Assembly (NCBI RefSeq): GCF_900538805.1
Contig: NZ_UPZP01000044.1
Coordinates: 1-16,419, forward strand
DNA length: 16,419 nucleotides
Direction: 5' to 3'
Source of the DNA: an uncultured Dialister sp.
Lineage (GTDB): Bacteria; Bacillota; Negativicutes; Veillonellales; Dialisteraceae
Shown here one piece after another: positions 1 through 6,881 of this stretch. Position 1 is the first letter of the stretch. Every line of letters begins with the position of its first letter. The position numbers and the translations under genes are program-made. The notes beneath the pieces were generated by a model. The model was not told the origin of the DNA. It made no database searches and saw nothing but the letters and a program-made list of their open reading frames with translations.

Positions 1-81
1 TTAAAAGGAAGGCCCTTTTATGGGCAGGCTATGGGCCAACTTCGACTGACTTGCACATTCTCTGCAGAATGTGCACAAGCT

Positions 82-556
82 GAGGGGAAGGTATCGCCTG
101 CCGGCGATAAGCTTTTAATGCCGCCTGTCAGCGGCGGTGAAAATCATACAACCGCCCTGCGGGCGGGGAAAACAAGCCAACCGGGCTTCGCCCGTGGAAA
201 TGCACCCCTATTCCCCTACGGGGACTTCCCCCGGAGGGGGAAGTTTTCTCTCCGCTTCTCTTAGTGCTAACTTAAGTCACTCATTGTATAGCGCCGCTAG
301 AATCTCCCCCTATGGGGGAGACGCCGCCAAAGGCGGCAGAAGGGGTGCATTTCCCTCGCGCCACAGGCACGGTTGTATGGTTTTCCCACGGGCGAAAGCC
401 CGGTTGTAAAGGTTTTATCCAAACTGGCGGCGAAGCCGCCTACCACAAACCTCAGCCGCCAACGGCGGCTGTCAAACTTAAGAACCCTCGGGGCAAAAGC
501 CCCATCAAACCTCGCCTGCGCAGCAGGCGTCAACCCTCACGCCCGCAGGGCGTGTC
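82..556 (-). repeat. Composite palindromic repeat element, copy 1
   Basis: The stretch holds no credible gene and consists of consecutive GC-rich hairpins with 3-4 nt loops joined by linkers. Examples are CCGGGC/GCCCG at 181-194, CTCCCCC/GGGGGAG around 304-320, GCCGCC/GGCGGC around 323-337 and CACGCCC/GGGCGTG at 538-554. Linker arms at 196-209 and 341-354 are exact reverse complements, so the unit folds on itself around a conserved core at about 247-303. The part from about 186 to 470 aligns nearly base for base with 8815-9087. A separate simple hairpin (9 bp arms, 52-75) lies just outside. The boundaries are my estimate from homology to the other copies. Confidence 0.8.
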
Positions 557-562
557 ACTGTG

Positions 563-979
563 TCACATATGCCCGTGAAGGACGTACCGTTTGGTGAAGT
601 AGTTCCATATCATGACAATGGCAGAGGCGATGACCTTGGCGAACATATACCATATGCCCATGATGTCGATGAAGAACCACATGACCGCCTGGTTAATGCC
701 AAGACCCATGATGGAGGTCAGCGCAAAGAGGGCCATCTGTTTCCCGGTCTGCTGCTTGGCGTGGAAAACCACGTACACGCAGAGGATATAGTTCACCACC
801 AGGGACACGGTAAAGGCAATGGGCGCCGATACCAGCGGGTTCAGGCCGCCGTATTCGGTGAGTGTGTAAAGGAGGAAATATTCCAGAAGGAAGCAGCCCC
901 CTCCTACGGCCAGAAATCGGAAAACCTCCCAGAACCGGTCTGTGGAGGGAAAGAATTTACGGATGAGAGAATCAAACAT
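563..979 (-). CDS. GtrA-like small membrane protein (putative lipid-linked sugar flippase partner)
   Basis: The 138-residue protein has four hydrophobic segments (about 18-40, 46-68, 80-102 and 108-128) separated by short charged loops. This is the GtrA/DPMS architecture. Family-like features include the F-x-x-V-G-G start of helix 1, the V-N-Y-x-x motif in helix 2 and W-N-Y-x-x-x-R-Y near the C-terminus. Family members are thought to help flip undecaprenyl-phosphate-linked sugars across the membrane. The start is ATG at 979, preceded by an AGAAAGG ribosome binding site. The gene lies downstream of a GtrB/DPM1-like glycosyltransferase on the same strand, with 125 bp between them. That pairing supports the call, but the sugar and the acceptor are unknown. 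A hairpin of the neighbouring repeat element begins 8 nt after the stop codon. Confidence 0.8.
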   Translation of the reverse strand: MFDSLIRKFFPSTDRFWEVFRFLAVGGGCFLLEYFLLYTLTEYGGLNPLVSAPIAFTVSLVVNYILCVYVVFHAKQQTGKQMALFALTSIMGLGINQAVMWFFIDIMGIWYMFAKVIASAIVMIWNYFTKRYVLHGHM

Positions 980-1011
980 GGTATACCTTTCTTAATATGA
1001 TTAGGGAAGCA

Positions 1012-1053
1012 GTTCTTGTTTCTAGTTTCTAGTTTCTAGTTTCTTGTTTCTTG
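1012..1053. repeat. Tandem heptamer repeat (TTTCTAG/TTTCTTG)
   Basis: Six consecutive 7-bp units of the form (T/G)TTCT(A/T)G fill the gap between the GtrA-like gene and the glycosyltransferase gene: GTTCTTG, three TTTCTAG and two TTTCTTG. A related short run (TTTCTGG, TTTCTGG, GTTCTTG) occurs at about 3959-3979 at the edge of another repeat region. Such tracts may vary in copy number by slippage. No function can be read from the sequence. Confidence 0.85.
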
Positions 1054-1104
1054 AGAGACACTGGCAGTGAAAGGGTCAACAGCAGCCAAGCTCTTCCGCG
1101 TCCC

Positions 1105-2043
1105 CTATTTCTTCAGCATCATCCGGATGATATTCATCTGGATTTCAAAATTCTTTCTGCTGTTTTTCACTTCCGTGTCCAGCATGAGGCCGATGCCGAG
1201 AAAAACCACGGCGGCCATCATGAAGAACCCCGAGGTCACCAGGGTGGGCAGTTTGGGTACAAGACCTGTCATCACGTATTCATGAAATACAGGAAGGAAA
1301 AGGAGGAGGGAAATGAGGGCCAGAAGGACTGCGGCCAGCGTGAAGAAACGGAGGGGCCGGTAGTCCTTGTACAGCATGAAAATGGTCCTCAGTACCTTGG
1401 CTCCGTCACGGAAGGTGTGGAGCTTGCTCATGCTTCCTGCCGGACGGTCCCGGTAGGAAACGGGCACATTGGCCAGGAGAAGGTTCTTATCCAGGGCATG
1501 GATGGTCATCTCCGTTTCGATTTCAAAGCCCTTGGAAAGGATGGGGAAGGTCTTGACAAACATGGGAGAAAAGGCGCGGTACCCGGTCATGACGTCCTTG
1601 ATTTCATGGCTGCTTTCGCCCCAGAACATGTTGATGAAACGGCGCACCAGCATATTTCCCGAATTATGGAAGGGCCTTTTGTTTTCCTCAAAATAGGTGG
1701 ATGAAAGACGGTCTCCGATCACCATGTCCGCCTTTCCCTCCAGCACAAGATTCACCATGTCCCTGGCATTTTCAGCGGGGTACGTATCGTCCCCGTCCAC
1801 CATGACATAGCAGTCCGCATCCACATCCCGGAACATGGAGCGGATCACGTTTCCCTTCCCCTGCCGGTACTCATGGCGCACTACTGCCCCCGCCCTTGCT
1901 GCAATGTCCGCGGTGCAATCGGTGGAATTGTTATCGTACACATAAATTACCGCTTCCGGAAGTACCCTTTTGAAATCGGTGACCACCTTTTCTATAGTAA
2001 GAGCTTCATTCCAGCAGGGAATCAATACGGCAATCCTGTCCAT
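1105..2043 (-). CDS. Family 2 glycosyltransferase with C-terminal membrane anchor (GtrB/DPM1-like)
   Basis: The protein has about 312 residues. The N-terminal GT-A domain (about 1-200) carries the usual start 'VLIPCWNEA', a 'VYDNNSTD' nucleotide-binding strand and the DGDD metal-binding motif at about residues 83-86. A 'GYRAFS' segment and a later 'RPAGSMSKL' loop are typical of dolichyl-phosphate-mannose-synthase-like enzymes. Two hydrophobic helices near residues 232-252 and 263-287 anchor it in the membrane. The likely reaction is transfer of a sugar from a nucleotide donor to undecaprenyl phosphate, with the product flipped by the GtrA-like partner encoded next to it. GTG at 2046 is an alternative start. 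ATG at 2043 is preferred because it lies 8 nt after GGAG, against 5 nt for the GTG. The specific sugar cannot be inferred. Confidence 0.88.
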   Translation of the reverse strand: MDRIAVLIPCWNEALTIEKVVTDFKRVLPEAVIYVYDNNSTDCTADIAARAGAVVRHEYRQGKGNVIRSMFRDVDADCYVMVDGDDTYPAENARDMVNLVLEGKADMVIGDRLSSTYFEENKRPFHNSGNMLVRRFINMFWGESSHEIKDVMTGYRAFSPMFVKTFPILSKGFEIETEMTIHALDKNLLLANVPVSYRDRPAGSMSKLHTFRDGAKVLRTIFMLYKDYRPLRFFTLAAVLLALISLLLFLPVFHEYVMTGLVPKLPTLVTSGFFMMAAVVFLGIGLMLDTEVKNSRKNFEIQMNIIRMMLKK

Positions 2044-2120
2044 CACTTCATCTCCATTCCATATACTTTTCTATTTTACCCCATTTCCAGGGAGAATAAC
2101 ATTAAGTTTGTGTAAATAGT

Positions 2121-2500
2121 AAGGGCCGCGCCCTTTGGGCGCGGCGGGTTCAGAGGGTTCAGAAGGGGGGAAAGATGGACAGCCGCTCTGCGGCTGAGGG
2201 TTCTTAAGGTTCTTAGGTTTGACGGGCCCTGCGGGCCCGAGGGTTGAGGTAGCGGCTGGCGCCGCAGTTTATATGCCGCCTGTCGGCGGCGGTTGTGGTG
2301 GGCGGCCTTTAAATTATAGAAGGCCGCCTCTTATGATAAAACCATACAACCGCGCCTTTGGCGCGGTTGTATGGTTTTATCCAAACTGGCGCCGCAGGCG
2401 CCCACCACAACCCTCGCGCCATAGGCACGTCAAACTTTAGCCCCTTAAGAATCTTCGGCCCGAAGGGCCGTCAACCCTCACGCCCGCAGGGCGTGTCCAG
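2121..2500 (-). repeat. Fold-back palindromic repeat element (short variant)
   Basis: This intergenic stretch contains hairpins such as GCCGCGCCC/GGGCGCGGC (2125-2145), GGGCCC arms around 2223-2238, GGCCC/GGGCC around 2458-2469 and CACGCCC/GGGCGTG (2479-2495). The right half, from the ATGGTTTTATCCAAACTGGCG linker onward, matches the right half of the elements at 82-556 and 8642-9203. The left half is an imperfect reverse complement of that same right half: the TTAAG, TTTGACG, GGTTGTGGTGGGCG and related linkers recur inverted. The whole unit is therefore a giant fold-back centred near 2358. No coding potential was seen. Confidence 0.78.
2336..2380. repeat. Perfect 21-bp inverted repeat with 3-nt loop
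   Basis: Arms at 2336-2356 and 2360-2380 are exact reverse complements separated by TTT. The hairpin is the centre of the fold-back element at 2121-2500. It is built from the ACCATACAACC linker found singly in the other repeat copies, joined to a GCGCC/GGCGC stem. Confidence 0.92.
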
Positions 2501-2509
2501 TGTGTCCAC

Positions 2510-2550
2510 AAAAAAAGCATGGCTCCTCAAATTGAGGACCCATGCTTTTC
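2510..2550 (-). terminator. Intrinsic terminator after lpdA
   Basis: A long stem (AAAGCATGG paired with CCATGCTTT, extended inward through TCCTCAA/TTGAGGA with one mismatch) is followed on the minus strand by a run of seven T (A-run at 2510-2516). It begins about 10 nt past the lpdA stop codon and probably ends the gcv transcript. A 10-bp tandem duplication (TTATTTCAAA twice, 2551-2570) spans the stop codon and the gap to the hairpin. Confidence 0.88.
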
Positions 2551-2560
2551 TTATTTCAAA

Positions 2561-3922
2561 TTATTTCAAAAGGATTCCTTCCGCCGCTTCGCCCAGGGAT
2601 TCTTCCACCGAGGGATGGGGGCGGATGACTTTGAGGAAATCTTCTATGGTAAGGTGATTGGCGATGGCCAGGGATACTTCGGAGATGAGGTTATCCGCAC
2701 CGGTGCAGAGGAGCTGGGCACCCAGGATGTGATTTCCTTCATCGGCGAAGATTTTCATGTAGCCCGTTTCATCGGCAATGAGGCTCTTGGCGTTGCTGCC
2801 CATGACTACGCGGCTTGCTTTGAGGGGAATGCCCTCTTTTTTTGCTTTGTCTTCGGAAATCCCTACTGCTGCGATTTCAGGAATGGTGTAGACGCACTGG
2901 GGCACCAGGTCCACATCAATGGGACATGTCTTCCCGGCAATGGCAGCGGCTGCCGCCTTTCCTTCCGCTTCCGCCGCATGGGCCAGCTGGATGCCGCCGT
3001 AGACGATGTCGCCGATGGCATAGATACCGGGTACCGACGTTTCAAAGCGGTCATTCACCTTAAAGCACCCCCGTTCCATGTCTGCCTCCATGGGAAGGAG
3101 GCCTTTCGTTTCCGCGTGGCGGCCGGTGGCGATGAGGACGGCGTCGGCGGGAATGGATTCTTCCTTTCCTGAAAGTTCATAGGTCACGGAAAGGGCGCCT
3201 TCCTTTTCTTCGATTTTCTTTACCCCCGCCTTTGTGACGGCTTTGATTCCCTTCTTTCGGAAAAGTGCAGCCAGGTGGCGGGAAAGGTCCGTATCAAAGG
3301 GCGGGAGGAGCCGGGGCATCATTTCCACAATGGTTACATCCGTTCCGAAGGCGCGGTAGGCTTCTGCAAATTCCACGCCGATGACGCCGCCGCCGATGAT
3401 GACAAGGCGGCGTGCCTCCGGCAGCTTTTCCAGAAGGCTGTCACTGGTGTAGACGCCGGGCAGATTGCTTCCCGGAATGGGTGGCACCGAGGGGGCGCCG
3501 CCGGTGGCAAGGACGATATGGGTCGTTTCCAGCTGCTCCTTTCCCTCTTCTCCCTCCACCTCCACCAGGGACGGTGAAAGTACCTTTCCTGTGCCATGGT
3601 ACACATCCACCTTATGCTGCTTTAAGAGCTTTGATACGCCGCTTCGGAGGGTGGAAACCACCTCCGCCGACCGTTTCCGAAGCCCGTCGAAATCGGCCTC
3701 TCCTTTTCCGTCCTTTATGCCGAAGAGGGACGCTTTATGGAGATTCTCCAGAAGGCCAGCGGTGAAGAGCAGCGTTTTCGTGGGAATGCAGCCCCTGTTA
3801 AGGCAGGTGCCGCCCAGCTCCCGCTTCTCCACCAGCGCCGTTTTCAAACCGTATCCGGCGCAGCTGACGGCACACACATAGCCTCCCGGCCCGCCGCCGA
3901 TAATAATGACATCGTATTTCAT
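2561..3922 (-). CDS. lpdA: Dihydrolipoyl dehydrogenase (E3/L-protein)
   Basis: The 453-residue flavoprotein reoxidises the dihydrolipoyl arm of GcvH, passing electrons via FAD to NAD+. An N-terminal FAD-binding GGGPGG motif is at residues 9-14. The redox disulfide C40-x4-C45 sits in 'GGTCLNRGCIP'. A second GGGVIGVEFA Rossmann motif binds NAD. A 'YAIGDI' segment contacts FAD. The C-terminal 'HPSVEE' supplies the His436/Glu441 dyad. Length is normal for the family. ATG at 3928 is rejected as the start because it lies 1 nt from GGAGG; ATG at 3922 has a 7-nt spacer. It is the last gene of the gcv cluster, about 525 bp after lplA with a repeat element between, and is followed by a strong terminator. 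It could also serve 2-oxoacid dehydrogenases elsewhere in the genome. Confidence 0.96.
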   Translation of the reverse strand: MKYDVIIIGGGPGGYVCAVSCAGYGLKTALVEKRELGGTCLNRGCIPTKTLLFTAGLLENLHKASLFGIKDGKGEADFDGLRKRSAEVVSTLRSGVSKLLKQHKVDVYHGTGKVLSPSLVEVEGEEGKEQLETTHIVLATGGAPSVPPIPGSNLPGVYTSDSLLEKLPEARRLVIIGGGVIGVEFAEAYRAFGTDVTIVEMMPRLLPPFDTDLSRHLAALFRKKGIKAVTKAGVKKIEEKEGALSVTYELSGKEESIPADAVLIATGRHAETKGLLPMEADMERGCFKVNDRFETSVPGIYAIGDIVYGGIQLAHAAEAEGKAAAAAIAGKTCPIDVDLVPQCVYTIPEIAAVGISEDKAKKEGIPLKASRVVMGSNAKSLIADETGYMKIFADEGNHILGAQLLCTGADNLISEVSLAIANHLTIEDFLKVIRPHPSVEESLGEAAEGILLK

Positions 3923-3958
3923 AGGCATGCCTCCGTTGATTCAATAATATGAGGAATG

Positions 3959-4460
3959 TTTCTGGTTTCTGGGTTCTTGGGGAAGGGTTCAGAGGGTTCA
4001 AAGGGTTCAGAAGGTTCAGAGGGGAAGGTTGACGGGCCCTTCGGGCCCGAAGGTTGTGGCCGACTTCGTCGGCCGGTTGTATTCGCTTCGCTCAGGGGGC
4101 GACAGCCCTATGGGCCGAGAGGTGTGGTGGCGCCTACGGCGCAATGTAAAGAAAACCTTTACAACCGGGCTTTCGCCCGTGGGAAAACCATGCAACCGCC
4201 CTGCGGGCGAGAGGAAAACATGCCAACCGCGCCTTTGGCGCGAGGGAAATGCATTCCCCCTTTGGTGGCTGGTGCCACCAAAGGGGGAAAAGCCACCGGA
4301 GGTGGCTAACGCACCACCAAGGTTAGAGTGACTTATGTGACAGAAAGGCATTCCCATAACGCTGACTTCATACTCATCGCCCGCAAGGGCGATACCTTCC
4401 CCTTTGAACCCTGTGAACCTTTTGCACCTTCTGAACCCTCACGCCCGCTAGGGCATGTCC
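3959..4460 (+). repeat. Composite palindromic repeat element, inverted copy
   Basis: The stretch has the same module order as the minus-strand reading of 8642-9203. It runs: a GGTTCAGA tract (3985-4022), GTTGACGG plus a GGGCCC hairpin, a GGTTGT linker, an AAAACCTTTACAACC linker with a GGGC/GCCC stem, a GGAAAACATGCCAACC linker with a GCGCC stem, and GGGAAATGCATTCC at 4244-4256. It then has a core containing GAGTGACTTATGT (4326-4338), a CATCGCCC/GGGCGAT hairpin, and an inverted GGTTC tract (GAACC units, 4405-4438). It overlaps the last codons of lplA: the terminal hairpin arms are 4440-4446 and 4451-4457. No gene lies inside. Confidence 0.78.
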
Positions 4461-5449
4461 CCCAGCAGCTTCGCCGTATCCTTCTGCACTTCTTTTTCTT
4501 CCGGAGTTCCCGTTTCCATAGCCAGCACCGCCGAAGCCAGTTCTTTTCCTTCGTACCTTTTTCCTTTGAGGGCCTCCGGAATGGCAGCGATGAAGTCGGC
4601 TTCCAGGCCGTCGGAATCCACGGAAACTTCTTCCACCATGCCGTGGTCCACACGGAAGGAGAATTTCAAAAAGCCCCAGTCCCAGCGGCCTTCCAGGGGC
4701 ACGTCGAATTCATGGGCTGCGCCATAGCGCCAGTCCCAGGAGGAGAAGAAGGCGATCCTGTCCTTCAGCGCTTCCTCGGGAATGTCAGCGGAATGGATTT
4801 CTTCTACAGGAAGGCAGTAGACTTTGCCGAAGCTTTCCTTCAGGGCATCGGTCAAGCTTTCTACGGTGATGGCAGGGGCGAGGTCCGAGAGATTCACCAC
4901 TTTGGCAGGTACGGACTTCACGCCTTTGTAGTTCATTTTGGAGCCGTCCACATTTAGGTATTTCACCATGTCCTTCATGTCCTCCCCGATGAGGAGGGTG
5001 CCGTGGTGGTAGCAGAGGTCTCCGTGGCGATAGAAGGCGTTTCCGGAAAATTTGCGGCCGTTGATTTTGATGTCGTTCCGCCCGCTCTTTTCCGCCTGAA
5101 TTCCAAACGCTTTGACCCCTTCCACGATGACGGAGAGCTGCTTTGCCACGTCGTAGTCCTGCTTTCTGGCAAGGAAGGAGAAGTTCATGTTGCCCAGGTC
5201 ATGGTACACCGCACCGCCGCCGGAGAGGCGCCGGGCAAGAAGGCCGCCGTCTTCTTCCAGCTTTTTCACGCTGCACTCGTGCCAGCCGTTCTGGTTTCGG
5301 CCGATGACTACGGTGTTCCTGTTCTGCCAGAGGAAGAGGATGATTTCCCCTTCCTCCACATGGTTCATGAGATATTCTTCCACCGCAAAGTTGCGGAATG
5401 GATTCTGCGTGTCCTGCCAGTTTTTAAGAAATGTTAATTTCCGAATCAT
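4448..5449 (-). CDS. lplA: Lipoate-protein ligase A
   Basis: The 333-residue enzyme activates free lipoate with ATP and attaches it to a lysine of lipoyl-carrier proteins, here most likely GcvH. Visible family motifs are 'RRLSGGGAVYHD' at residues 73-84 (lipoyl-AMP pocket), 'NGRKFSGNAF' with the presumed catalytic Lys133, and 'HHGTLL' at about 148-153. A C-terminal accessory domain (about 240-333) completes the LplA-type architecture. The start is ATG at 5449, 5 nt after GGAG, overlapping the 3' end of gcvPB by 26 nt, so the two are probably translationally coupled. The TTG at 5461 is a less likely start. The stop codon TAG (4448-4450) lies in the loop of a repeat-element hairpin, so the last residues are encoded by repeat sequence. 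Confidence 0.94.
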   Translation of the reverse strand: MIRKLTFLKNWQDTQNPFRNFAVEEYLMNHVEEGEIILFLWQNRNTVVIGRNQNGWHECSVKKLEEDGGLLARRLSGGGAVYHDLGNMNFSFLARKQDYDVAKQLSVIVEGVKAFGIQAEKSGRNDIKINGRKFSGNAFYRHGDLCYHHGTLLIGEDMKDMVKYLNVDGSKMNYKGVKSVPAKVVNLSDLAPAITVESLTDALKESFGKVYCLPVEEIHSADIPEEALKDRIAFFSSWDWRYGAAHEFDVPLEGRWDWGFLKFSFRVDHGMVEEVSVDSDGLEADFIAAIPEALKGKRYEGKELASAVLAMETGTPEEKEVQKDTAKLLGDMP

Positions 5450-6881
5450 GCTGTTCTCCAAAGTCGTACCGGATATGGGGATGCCGGGCTGCCTTCACTT
5501 CATCGGGCCTGCCGATGGGTGTGGTGTGGGGCGCGGTGTGAAGGGACTTAGGGTCGGTCCTTCCCTTTTCAAAGACCCGGATGAAGGCTTCCGCCGCCCT
5601 GTCCAGGGTTTCCTTGTTTTCCGTTTCCGTAGGCTCTGCCATAAGGGCTTCGTGGACAATTAATGGGAAGTACATGTTAGGCGGGTGCATACCTTCGTCC
5701 AGGAGGCCCTTGGCCACGTCCAGGGCGGACACGCCGGTTTCCTTCTTGTAGTGCTCCAGAGTCATGACGAATTCATGCATGCAGATACCGGGATAGGCCA
5801 TGTCCATATGGGGCGCAAGCTTCTTCATGAGGTAGTTCGCATTCAGCACTGCATGGGCCGACGTTTCGGAAAGGCCGTCCCTTCCCAGCATGAGGATATA
5901 GGTAAGAGCCCGAAGGATGACAAGGAAATTGCCGTAAAACATTTTCAGCCGTCCGAAGGACTTTTCCATCTTCTTGAAATGGTACGTTTCCCCTTCCTTC
6001 ACCACGATAGGGTGGGGCAGGAAATCCGCAAGGAATGCTTTGCAGCCCACCGGTCCGCTTCCGGGACCGCCGCCGCCGTGGGGGGTGGAGAAGGTTTTGT
6101 GAAGGTTCACATGGACGCAGTCAAATCCCATATCCCCGGGCCGGGCTCTTCCTACTACGGCGTTCATGTTGGCGCCGTCATAGTAGCAGAGGCCCCCTGC
6201 TTCATGGACAATGCGGGTGATTTCCAGAATGTTGGGGTCGAAAATGCCAAGGGTATTGGGGTTGGTGAGCATGAGACCCGCCGTGTCTTCTCCCACCGCT
6301 TTCCGCAAGCCCTCCAGGTCCACGCCGCCTTTGTCGTTGGACGGCACATGCACCACTTCATAACCTGCCATGGCAGCGGAAGCGGGATTGGTACCGTGGG
6401 CGGAGTCGGGGACGATGATTTTTGTCCGCTTCGTATCGCCACTGGAGAGGTGGTAAGCGCGGATGAGGCGAAGGCCCGTGTATTCCCCCTGGGCACCGGC
6501 TGCAGGCTGCAGGGTCATTTCATCCATTCCCGTAATGGCGGCCAGGAGCTGCTGCAGGCGGTACATGACCTCAAGGCAGCCCTGCACAGTTTCTTCCGGC
6601 GCCATAGGATGAATGTCGGTGAATTCCTTCATGGAAGTGGCGATTTCATTGACCGCCGGATTATATTTCATGGTACAGGACCCCAGGGGATAGAAACCGT
6701 GGTTCACGCCGAAGGCCTGCTTTTCCAGCTGCCCGTAATGGCGGTCCAGCTCCACCTCGTCAAGCTCCGGCAGATGAGGCGCCTTCTCACGAAGGGGAAG
6801 GCCCTCTGCCGCCGGAACGTCCAGGGCCGGGAAGAGATCCATGCGGTGTCCTTTTTTCGACCTTTCAAATATGAGTTCCAT
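5424..6881 (-). CDS. gcvPB: Glycine dehydrogenase (decarboxylating) subunit 2
   Basis: This is the PLP-binding half (485 residues) of the two-subunit P-protein, which decarboxylates glycine and loads the aminomethyl group onto the lipoyl arm of GcvH. The PLP lysine is Lys262 in 'NLHKTFSTPHGGGGPG', followed by the glycine-rich loop. 'PLGSCTMKYNP', 'QPAAGAQGEYTG', 'DSAHGTNPASA' and 'NPNTLGIF' are further family signatures. Length is usual for subunit 2. The start is ATG at 6881, with GGAGG 8 nt upstream. It overlaps the end of gcvPA by 17 nt and is itself overlapped by lplA. Overlapping genes of this kind are expected to be made in fixed ratio from one mRNA. Confidence 0.97.
   Translation of the reverse strand: MELIFERSKKGHRMDLFPALDVPAAEGLPLREKAPHLPELDEVELDRHYGQLEKQAFGVNHGFYPLGSCTMKYNPAVNEIATSMKEFTDIHPMAPEETVQGCLEVMYRLQQLLAAITGMDEMTLQPAAGAQGEYTGLRLIRAYHLSSGDTKRTKIIVPDSAHGTNPASAAMAGYEVVHVPSNDKGGVDLEGLRKAVGEDTAGLMLTNPNTLGIFDPNILEITRIVHEAGGLCYYDGANMNAVVGRARPGDMGFDCVHVNLHKTFSTPHGGGGPGSGPVGCKAFLADFLPHPIVVKEGETYHFKKMEKSFGRLKMFYGNFLVILRALTYILMLGRDGLSETSAHAVLNANYLMKKLAPHMDMAYPGICMHEFVMTLEHYKKETGVSALDVAKGLLDEGMHPPNMYFPLIVHEALMAEPTETENKETLDRAAEAFIRVFEKGRTDPKSLHTAPHTTPIGRPDEVKAARHPHIRYDFGEQHDSEINIS

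Noticed and set aside
31..578. Several overlapping frames of 74-90 codons inside the first repeat element
   Set aside because: They read through hairpin repeats, are low in complexity and change between copies without keeping a frame.
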